Shown here: positions 36,483-43,110 of the stretch, in pieces
Numbering within the stretch: the stretch's first letter is position 1
Layout: every line of letters begins with the position of its first letter
NCBI RefSeq assembly: GCF_020621385.1
Contig: NZ_JAESVA010000014.1
Location: 62,001-126,000 of the forward strand
Origin: Acidisoma cellulosilyticum
GTDB lineage: Bacteria > Pseudomonadota > Alphaproteobacteria > Acetobacterales > Acetobacteraceae
Reading direction: 5' to 3'
Length of the DNA stretch: 64,000 bases
The notes under the pieces: model-generated
What the model saw: the letters and a program-made list of their open reading frames with translations, nothing else
Databases searched by the model: none
Told to the model about the DNA's origin: nothing
Position numbers and translations under genes: made by a program

Positions 36483-37619
36483 TCAGGCAGGTAGTCGGCG
36501 CGCGGCAAGATCCGCGAGCCCGAAACGGGATCTGTCGATAAGCGCGCGGCCGTCCTCGGCATCGAAGGCGTAGGTGAAACGGCCGTCGAGATAGAGGGTC
36601 ACGCGCTCGCCCAATCGCAGCGGCGTTCGGCCCGGCGCACGGACCACAACGGTCTCGCGGCCGCAACGCATGGTCGCGAAGGTTTCGCTACCCATGGGTT
36701 CGAGAAATTCGACCGCGCCGCTGAAACCCGCCGCACCGGGGTGGGGCGGGCTGAAGGCAATGTCGCCCGGCCGAATGCCGATCCTGACAGGGCTTCCGGC
36801 TGGCGCGCGGAGAACAAGCCCCTCGGCCGGGCGGCAGGTCGTGCCGAGACAGGCCAGCATCGTCACGCCGTCGGCCTGTAGCACCTGACCGTCGACGATA
36901 TTCATCTGCGGTGCGCCGATGAAGGTCGCGACGCGCAGACTTGCGGGATCATCGAAGATCGCGGCCGGCTTGCCGGCCTGATGCAGCCGCCCTTCGAACA
37001 TGATGGCGATGCGCGTCGCCATCGTCATGGCCTCCACCTGATCATGCGTGACATAGGCGGTGGTGATGCCAAGCCGCCGATGCAGCGAAACGATCTCGGC
37101 CCGCATCTGGCCGCGCAGGGCCGCGTCGAGATTCGACAGCGGTTCGTCCATCAGAAACAGCTTCGGCTCCCGCAGAAGGGCGCGGCCAAGGGCCACGCGC
37201 TGCCGCTGGCCGCCGGACAGCTCGGCCGGGCGGCGGCCCAGCAGGGGCGTCAGCTCCAGCGTCTGCGCGACCTCGGCGATCCTGGCGCGGGTCGCTGCCT
37301 TGTTCTCGCGCCGCATGCGCGGACCGAAGGTGAGGTTGCCCTCCACTGTCATATGCGGAAAAAGCGCGTAGGATTGAAAGACCATGGCGACGTCGCGCTC
37401 GCCGGGGGGCACCTTGTTGACGACACGCCCATCGATCCTGATCTCGCCCTCGGACGGCTCATCCAGCCCGGCCAGCATGCGCAGGCTGGTCGTCTTGCCG
37501 CAGCCCGATGCGCCGAGCAGGACAAGGAAATCGCCGTCGGCAATATCAAGGCAAAGGTCGGCGACGGCGGTGTGTGGGCCAAAGCGTCGCCAAACATGAT
37601 CGAAGGAAACGCTTGCCAT
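36483..37619 (-). CDS. CUT1 importer ATP-binding protein, MalK/UgpC-like
   Basis: A 378-residue ATPase with one NBD: Walker A GASGCGKTT (about 35-43), signature LSGGQRQRVALGRAL (about 134-148), Walker B LFLMDEPLSNLD, then a C-terminal OB-type (TOBE) regulatory domain from about residue 240. It energises the MalFG-like pore. A 147-base gap containing a palindromic element separates it from the upstream TIM-barrel gene. Confidence 0.94.
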   Translation of the reverse strand: MASVSFDHVWRRFGPHTAVADLCLDIADGDFLVLLGASGCGKTTSLRMLAGLDEPSEGEIRIDGRVVNKVPPGERDVAMVFQSYALFPHMTVEGNLTFGPRMRRENKAATRARIAEVAQTLELTPLLGRRPAELSGGQRQRVALGRALLREPKLFLMDEPLSNLDAALRGQMRAEIVSLHRRLGITTAYVTHDQVEAMTMATRIAIMFEGRLHQAGKPAAIFDDPASLRVATFIGAPQMNIVDGQVLQADGVTMLACLGTTCRPAEGLVLRAPAGSPVRIGIRPGDIAFSPPHPGAAGFSGAVEFLEPMGSETFATMRCGRETVVVRAPGRTPLRLGERVTLYLDGRFTYAFDAEDGRALIDRSRFGLADLAARRLPA

Positions 37620-37661
37620 TTCTGCCTCCCCTTTGCGGCTCGTCTTCCGGCCGTCGACGTT

Positions 37662-37771
37662 TCTAGAGCAGATACCGGTCAGATAGAATCATCAGACCGG
37701 GTGAAGATGCTCGCAAAAACAATAACCTAGAGCAGCACCTGTGAGCGTAAGCGAACAGGAAACGCTCTAGA
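37662..37771. repeat. 110-bp palindromic element with TCTAGAGC terminal repeats
   Basis: The element begins TCTAGAGC (37662-37669) and ends GCTCTAGA (37764-37771), an 8-bp perfect inverted repeat. An inner CTAGAGC recurs at 37727-37733, and 37727-37770 forms its own partial palindrome. It fills most of the gap within the operon, and its right end supplies the stop codon of the TIM-barrel gene. It looks like a dispersed non-coding intergenic repeat. Confidence 0.6.
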
Positions 37772-38702
37772 ACCCGCGCGCGCGAAGAAAGGCAAGATTG
37801 GCGTGCTGGTCGGCTGCCGGTGTCGCGATGCCGGACGGATCCGGCAGGATATCCTGTTCCACCACAAGCCAGCCGGTGAACTGTTCCAAGATCAAAGCCA
37901 ATACGGCATCGAGCGGGACATCGCCCTGGCCGAGCGCGCAGAAGGCGCCCCTGTCCCAGATCGCCTCGGCCGGTGCCGCATCGCGCACGATATCGGCAAT
38001 GACCGCCCGCCGCGCATCTTTCAAGTGAAGATGATTGATGCGGGGACCCCAATCCCGCAAGGCCGATACGGGGTCGCCGCCGCCGATGATGAGATGGCCG
38101 GTATCGAGACAAAGACCGACGCTCGTATGCTCCAGCATACGCTCGATCTCCCAGGGGGCTTCGATGAAAGTCCCCGTTTCATTGTGAAAGGTCGGCTCAT
38201 AGCCACGTCCGCGACAGTAATCGGCGGTTCGTTCGATGCCCGAGACGAAGCGGGCGAAGCCTGCCGCGTCAAGCCCCAGGCTAAGATCCTTGACCGCTTG
38301 GCCCGGCCGCGCGCGACGGGCGAGCGTGCTGAAATCGCCAAGCGTCGGCCGCGGCGGCAGAAGGCCGATATCCTTGACGGCATCAAGCGCGTCGAGAAGG
38401 CTATCAAGTTCGGGCTGCATCGCCTGCAAGGCCGCCGGCTCGCTATAGGGCAGTTCCAGATAGGCGCCGGAGAGGCCCAGACCGCGCGCGGCGAGGCGGT
38501 CTGCCAGCGCCGCGCCCTCCCCGAAATAGCCGACAGGGCCGAGATCGATGCCGCGATAGCCGGCGTCGGCGACGCTATCCAGCACCGCCAGCGCGTCGGG
38601 CGTATGGGGATCAATCCCGACGGTCACCTCGAAAGCACCGAAACTGACCGGCGCATTGGCAATGACGATGCGCGGCGCTGGGTTGGGCGGAAGCGTCATC
38701 AT
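37767..38702 (-). CDS. IolE-like TIM-barrel protein (sugar isomerase/dehydratase family)
   Basis: A 311-residue AP-endonuclease-2-type TIM barrel that resembles inosose dehydratase: NAPVSFGAFE opening, HNETGTFIEAPWE (about 173-185), CLDTGHLIIGG (about 198-208), HLHLKDA and a late VVEQD, which supply Glu, Asp, His and Glu metal ligands. Reactions in the family are dehydration, epimerisation or isomerisation of keto-sugars or inososes. Its ATG overlaps the stop of the Gfo/Idh gene (ATGA), so the two enzymes probably act in sequence. Confidence 0.87.
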   Translation of the reverse strand: MMTLPPNPAPRIVIANAPVSFGAFEVTVGIDPHTPDALAVLDSVADAGYRGIDLGPVGYFGEGAALADRLAARGLGLSGAYLELPYSEPAALQAMQPELDSLLDALDAVKDIGLLPPRPTLGDFSTLARRARPGQAVKDLSLGLDAAGFARFVSGIERTADYCRGRGYEPTFHNETGTFIEAPWEIERMLEHTSVGLCLDTGHLIIGGGDPVSALRDWGPRINHLHLKDARRAVIADIVRDAAPAEAIWDRGAFCALGQGDVPLDAVLALILEQFTGWLVVEQDILPDPSGIATPAADQHANLAFLRARGF

Positions 38703-39820
38703 GTCCGGTCTCCCGCGTCGTCGGACAGAATGACCGGACGCCGGCTGCGATGGCTTTCAAGAATGGCGGCGCAGAGGCTGATATCCTGCAATCCCTCGGT
38801 CACCGGCGTGCGCGCCTTGGCACCCTGTGTGACGCAGTCGTGGAAATGCACAAGCTCGGCTTTGAAACTCGCCTCGTGCGACAGAATGCGCTGTGTCGCC
38901 TGGGATTGAACGCTGCCCGCGATGCCGGTTTCCTCGGTCAGCTCGGCCGCCGCATTGCGCAGATAGGGGGACGGGAAGGACAAGGTCAGCCGCCGGTCGG
39001 GTGCGAAGAAGGCGAATTCCATGCCGTAGCGCGCGATGCCGGGCAGGTCGATCCAGGTCAGCACGGCGCGGGTTTCGCCGAAGCGCAGAATGATCGTCGC
39101 GCCATGGCGTCCGAGATCGGCATAGTCCACGCGGTCCGGCGGGCCGAGCAGCGCGCGCAGGGCATTCAGTTCATGCACCATGCTGTCGAGAAGAATGGCA
39201 TGGTAAAGCCGCTGGCCTTCGGCATCGCCGCCCACCGCCTGTTCCAGCCGTTCGGCATTATCCTGCCGCAACCGGGCCAGAAGCTCTGGCGCCAGGGGCT
39301 GGCCGCGCAGCATCGGCAGATGGGCGATATAGGGTTCGAAGGGCGATTCGAAGGTCGTCACCCGCACCAGCCGCACATCCTGCGTTTCCGCAAGCGACGC
39401 CTGCAACGCTTCGAAGGCGGGGTCGTAACGCTTGTTATAGCCAAGCATCATGGTCACGCCCGTGCGCGCCGCCGTCGCCAGCACGGCCTCGGCCTCGGCG
39501 ACCGAGAAAGCGAGCGGCTTTTCGATGAAGACATGCTTCCCCGCTTCCGCCGCGGCAATCGCGATCGGGGCGTGGCTGCCCGGGGTCAGCACCATGATGG
39601 CGTCGAGCGGCAGATCCAGCAGCTTCCGCCAGTCGGTGGCGCTGTGGGCCACCTGATACCGGGCGGCGCAGGCGGCGGCGAGGTCGGCGGAAACATCGCA
39701 GACCGCCGCTATGACGAAGCGGTCCGACAGCTCGGCCAGGAAGGGCAGATGCATCACCTGGGCGATGACGCCGCAGCCGACTAGCCCGATCCTGAGGCGC
39801 CGCTCACTGGTTTCAGTCAC
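38699..39820 (-). CDS. Gfo/Idh/MocA family oxidoreductase
   Basis: A 373-residue NAD(P)-dependent sugar/polyol dehydrogenase with an N-terminal Rossmann fold (GLVGCGVIAQVMHLP), the EKP motif in VFIEKPLAFS (about 95-104) and a C-terminal alpha/beta domain. Members oxidise inositols, glucose or other polyols. The start is set at the GTG at 39820, preceded by GGAG. The ATG at 39856 would lie inside the LacI-type operator and is rejected. It is the first gene of the operon that ends at 33368. Confidence 0.88.
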   Translation of the reverse strand: MTETSERRLRIGLVGCGVIAQVMHLPFLAELSDRFVIAAVCDVSADLAAACAARYQVAHSATDWRKLLDLPLDAIMVLTPGSHAPIAIAAAEAGKHVFIEKPLAFSVAEAEAVLATAARTGVTMMLGYNKRYDPAFEALQASLAETQDVRLVRVTTFESPFEPYIAHLPMLRGQPLAPELLARLRQDNAERLEQAVGGDAEGQRLYHAILLDSMVHELNALRALLGPPDRVDYADLGRHGATIILRFGETRAVLTWIDLPGIARYGMEFAFFAPDRRLTLSFPSPYLRNAAAELTEETGIAGSVQSQATQRILSHEASFKAELVHFHDCVTQGAKARTPVTEGLQDISLCAAILESHRSRRPVILSDDAGDRT

Positions 39821-39842
39821 GAAAACTCGCTCCGATGGACAA

Positions 39843-39856
39843 TTGGAACGTTCCAT
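39843..39856. promoter_or_regulatory. LacI-type operator before the Gfo/Idh operon
   Basis: The 14 bases TTGGAACGTTCCAT contain the perfect 12-bp palindrome TGGAACGTTCCA (39844-39855) with a central CG, typical of LacI-family operators. It lies between lacI and the first operon gene. A close relative is at 33015. Confidence 0.72.
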
Positions 39857-39907
39857 ATGACCAATTTCGCGTCAACAAAAAGATTCGACATCGGTTGGAT
39901 CGAATCG

Positions 39908-40951
39908 CTAGGGAGCGGGGCTGGGACCTGTCGTGCGGCGCTGCAGCAGGGTGAAGGGCAAGCTGTGGCGCTGATGCGCGCCCTGCACCTTGCCGCCGAT
40001 CCGCCCGACGATCAGATCGACCGCAAGGCGGGCCAGCGCCTCCTTGGGCTGGGCAATCGTGGTGAGATTGATGCGCGCGATGCGGCTGATCGCAATATCG
40101 TCGAAACCGACGACGGAGAGGTCCTCAGGCACGCGAAGGCTGGCCTGGTCGGCAGCGTCCAGGATATCGACCGCGTGCAGATCATTGGCGGCAAAGATCG
40201 CGGTCGGCCGCTCGGGTGCCGTCAGGGCCGTTTGGATCGTGCAGATGCTGCCCCCCGCCTCCACAAGCTGAGGCCGGTCATGCCAGCGCAGAATGCTGGG
40301 CGTCAGACCCGCTTCCTGAAGGGCCAGGGCATAGCCGCCCTGGCGCGCGCGCTCGGCCCGCGCCTCATGCACCGTATCGGCGAAATAGGCGATGCGCCGA
40401 TGGCCAAGGTCGATCAGGTGCTGCGTCCCTGCCCGCGCGGCGGCAAAATCGTCGACCGCCACGACATCGCCCCAACCGGCATCGCAGGTCAGGAAGACAA
40501 TCGGCAATTGCTCTCCCACCGCCTGGCGCGCGCTTTCGGCGTCGCCGGCATAGGCCAGGAACAACAGCCCAGCGACACGATGCTCGATCAAGCTCCGAAT
40601 GCCGTCCAATTCGGTATTCTCATCGACCTGCGTATTGCAGAACATGAGCTGATAGCCGTGCGCCGCCGCGAAGCTTTCGACGAATTTCGCCATCTCGGCA
40701 TAAAAAGGATTGCTGAGATCGCCGATGACGATGCCGAGCAGCGTGGTGCGCTGCTGCACCAATTGGCGCGCCACCACATTGGGCCGGTATTCGAGGGTGC
40801 GGATGGCCTCCTGCACGCGCTCGCGCGTCTCCGGATTGACCCCAGGCACGTCGCGGATGACGTTGGACACGGTCGACTTGGAGACGCGGGCCAGCCGCGC
40901 CACGTCATGGATCGTGGCTGGCTTCTGCCGGGCGCGGCGACTGCGCTCCAT
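39908..40951 (-). CDS. LacI family transcriptional regulator
   Basis: This 347-residue protein has an N-terminal helix-turn-helix (TIHDVARLARVSKSTVSNVI, about 13-32), the hinge LEYRPNVVARQL and a periplasmic-binding-like effector domain. It lies directly upstream of the CUT1/Gfo-Idh operon in the same direction and probably represses it through the palindrome at 39843, with an imported sugar or polyol as inducer. Its ATG shares a base with the stop of a short upstream frame (TGATG), suggesting coupled translation. Confidence 0.93.
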   Translation of the reverse strand: MERSRRARQKPATIHDVARLARVSKSTVSNVIRDVPGVNPETRERVQEAIRTLEYRPNVVARQLVQQRTTLLGIVIGDLSNPFYAEMAKFVESFAAAHGYQLMFCNTQVDENTELDGIRSLIEHRVAGLLFLAYAGDAESARQAVGEQLPIVFLTCDAGWGDVVAVDDFAAARAGTQHLIDLGHRRIAYFADTVHEARAERARQGGYALALQEAGLTPSILRWHDRPQLVEAGGSICTIQTALTAPERPTAIFAANDLHAVDILDAADQASLRVPEDLSVVGFDDIAISRIARINLTTIAQPKEALARLAVDLIVGRIGGKVQGAHQRHSLPFTLLQRRTTGPSPAP

Positions 40952-41049
40952 CAGCCTGCAACCCAGCCTGCGACCTTGACGTCATGGGGTGAAAGCACGA
41001 CCGTCACTGCCTCCTCGGCTTCCGCCACGACGCTGGCCAAAGGCAGCAT
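40951..41049 (-). CDS. Short frame or gene remnant coupled to lacI
   Basis: A 32-codon frame from ATG 41049 (open back to 41118) ends in TGATG, with the lacI ATG overlapping the stop by one base. Its residues (AEAEEAVTVVLSPHDVKVAG) look like protein-coding composition, but no ribosome site or family is recognisable. It may be the C-terminal remnant of a lost gene or a leader peptide. Confidence 0.3.
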   Translation of the reverse strand: MLPLASVVAEAEEAVTVVLSPHDVKVAGWVAG

Positions 41050-41370
41050 GCGCGCGACGATGCAGGGTATCGGGTCCTGGGCCGCCTGTCGCCTCCCGCG
41101 CTTTCGCCGGCTGCTGCGCTATCGCCCTTGCCACTGACCCTCGTTCAATGTCGCCGTACCGGCAATGTTGCGAATCATTCGCAATCTGATAGTCTGTTCG
41201 CGGGCGGTCGTCCGCCGCAGGCCCTGGGCCTTGGTCTTCCTCGAATGGCTTGAACGGGCGGCCAGTGGCCGAGCAGCAAGGGCTTGTGGTTTAAGTGATA
41301 TGACCGGCCCATCCGTCAAGACAGCAGCAATCCAGGCCGCGACCCTGGCCCGCCACCGCATCGATCCGGC
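41050..41370. other. Gap between lacI and fecI
   Basis: This stretch of about 320 bases holds a Fur-type palindrome at 41168, the presumed fecI promoter around it, and possible short leader frames ending at 41374. No substantial gene is seen on either strand. Confidence 0.6.
41168..41184. promoter_or_regulatory. Fur box upstream of the fec-type operon
   Basis: TTGCGAATCATTCGCAA is a perfect 8-1-8 inverted repeat, matching the alphaproteobacterial Fur box pattern (TGCNANTNATTNGCA-like). It lies 187 bases before the sigma-factor start and predicts iron repression of the whole uptake cluster 41371-48513. Confidence 0.78.
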
Positions 41371-41374
41371 ATGA
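41300..41374 (+). CDS. Possible leader peptide overlapping fecI
   Basis: A 24-codon frame from ATG 41300 ends in TGA at 41372-41374, overlapping the sigma-factor ATG (ATGA). The same frame is open back to ATG 41165, but that start would sit at the Fur box. The sigma-factor gene lacks a clear ribosome site of its own, so coupling through this frame is plausible. Confidence 0.3.
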   Translation: MTGPSVKTAAIQAATLARHRIDPA

Positions 41375-41901
41375 CGTCTTGGGCTGATCGGCTCTCGCGG
41401 CTTTTTGCCGCCCATCAGACGCGGCTTGAGAGTTTCGTCCGTCGCCGCACCGGTGACGCGCAGATTGCAGCCGATCTGACGCAGGAGGCCTTCGTTCGGT
41501 TCGCGCGAATGCCGGACGGCGAGACGCTGGACAACCCGTCCGGCTATCTCTTCACGATCGCCGGCAATCTCGCTCAGGACCATAACCGGCGGGTCAGCCG
41601 CTGGCGTCGCCTCGACGGCGGCCAGGTCGATGACCACCATCCTTCACCGGCCTTGGATGCCGAAGCGGTCGTCGCGGCGCGGGAGCGCGATCAGCTATTG
41701 CAGAACGCGATCCTGGCGCTGCCCGAGAGGTCGCGCATCATGTTCCTGCATTTTCATGTCGATGGCTTGTCCTATCAGGAAATCGCCCTGCGGCTGCAGA
41801 CCACGCCGCGGAGTGTCGAATACCATCTCACGCGGGCATTGGCGCTTTGCCGTGCTCATGTGCAGCAAGCTATGAGCGGCGGACGCCGCCCTCAAAATTA
41901 G
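41371..41901 (+). CDS. ECF RNA polymerase sigma factor, FecI type
   Basis: A 176-residue ECF sigma factor with region 2 (RTGDAQIAADLTQEAFVRF, about 27-45) and region 4 (LSYQEIALRLQTTPRSVEYH, about 134-153). FecI-type factors are activated by a FecR anti-sigma protein when a TonB receptor binds its ferric siderophore, and they transcribe the receptor gene. FecR and receptor genes follow, with a Fur box upstream, which makes the regulatory trio complete. Confidence 0.93.
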   Translation: MTSWADRLSRLFAAHQTRLESFVRRRTGDAQIAADLTQEAFVRFARMPDGETLDNPSGYLFTIAGNLAQDHNRRVSRWRRLDGGQVDDHHPSPALDAEAVVAARERDQLLQNAILALPERSRIMFLHFHVDGLSYQEIALRLQTTPRSVEYHLTRALALCRAHVQQAMSGGRRPQN

Positions 41902-41988
41902 CATCAGGATAATCGCCGGCTCGTTCGTCTTTATCAGCGCGGGGCTTTCGGGTCGTACCGCGGGTGGAGGAGCCATCTGGGAGTGGGG

Positions 41989-42975
41989 ATGACGGCAAGG
42001 GAAGACGACCGGTTGTTTGCGGAGGCCAATGGCTGGTTCCATCGGCTGCGGGCCGATGACGTGACCGACGCAGACCGTGCGGCGTTTGACCTTTGGCTGT
42101 CGCAAGGGCCCGCTCAGCGAAGCGCCTGGGATGAGGTGCAAGCTCTGGTCTCGGCCGTGAGAGTGCCGGCCGGCGCCGTGCGTGACGCGCTGACCCTGCA
42201 TGCCTATTCGCAGATGTCGGGCCGGCAAACCGCAGGGCTCGGTCGGGCGAGGTGGGGGCGACGCATCGGTTTGGCCCTGGCGGCTGCGGTCGCGCTGGTC
42301 GCGATCGTGGGCGGTGTCACCGAAGCGCCTGTCTTCTACGATCGCCTGACGGCCGATTATGCGACCGGCATCGGTGACCGGCGGACGGTGACCTTGGCCG
42401 ACGGTTCGCAGATTGAGTTGAACACGGATACCGCGCTCAGGGTCAATCTGCGCGACGGCCACCGATCTCTGACACTGCTGCGGGGGGAGGCATGGTTCGA
42501 CGTGATGCATGATTCGGCACATCCCTTTACCGTCACGGCCGCCGGCGGCCAGACGCGTGACATCGGCACGCGCTTCAGCGTCGCCATGCGGGGCGGTGTG
42601 ACGGCCGTGGAGGTCGATGCGGGGCTTGTCGCGGTGACGGATGCCGGCGCGCGGGACAAGGCGCAGGTGGCAGCGGATCAGGCGGTCGATTACAGCGCGG
42701 CCGGTATCTCCGGCGTCTATGCCATCGACCCGACCGTCGCCTTCGCCTGGCGGCAAGGGCAGATCGTCTTCCGGCAGCAACCCTTGTCCAAGGTCGTGGC
42801 GGAGCTGAACCGCTACCGGGTCGGCCGCATCGTGATCCTCGATTCTCGCGCCGCGAACCGCGTGGTGTCAGGCACGTTCGAGATCGACCAGCCGGCCGCC
42901 ATCCTGGACGCCCTGCAGAAGACATTGGGGATCCGGGTGACCGCGATCACGCCCTATCTCGTTCTTCTCCACTAA
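41989..42975 (+). CDS. FecR family anti-sigma regulator
   Basis: A 328-residue inner-membrane protein. The N-terminal cytoplasmic domain (DUF4880-like, WFHRLRADDVTDADRAAFDL) is followed by one transmembrane helix (about 88-110) and a periplasmic FecR domain ending in a Secretin/TonB-like part (FRQQPLSKVVAELNRYRVG). It relays the receptor's ligand-bound state to the sigma factor. The ATG at 41989 with GGGAG upstream is preferred over the GTG at 41983. Confidence 0.92.
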   Translation: MTAREDDRLFAEANGWFHRLRADDVTDADRAAFDLWLSQGPAQRSAWDEVQALVSAVRVPAGAVRDALTLHAYSQMSGRQTAGLGRARWGRRIGLALAAAVALVAIVGGVTEAPVFYDRLTADYATGIGDRRTVTLADGSQIELNTDTALRVNLRDGHRSLTLLRGEAWFDVMHDSAHPFTVTAAGGQTRDIGTRFSVAMRGGVTAVEVDAGLVAVTDAGARDKAQVAADQAVDYSAAGISGVYAIDPTVAFAWRQGQIVFRQQPLSKVVAELNRYRVGRIVILDSRAANRVVSGTFEIDQPAAILDALQKTLGIRVTAITPYLVLLH

Positions 42976-43110
42976 GGCCGCAAAATTTTTTTACAATTTT
43001 ACGGGGAAAGGCCGCGCCCGGACGTCCTGATCATCGAACTGCGACTGCATCGCAAACGCATTTGATGCGAATGCGGCAGTCGGATGGGATGGATTGAGAG
43101 GAAGCCTGCG

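Noticed and set aside
39821-39856. ATG at 39856 as the Gfo/Idh start
   Set aside because: It would lie within the operator palindrome; the GTG at 39820 has a ribosome site and fits the family N-terminus.
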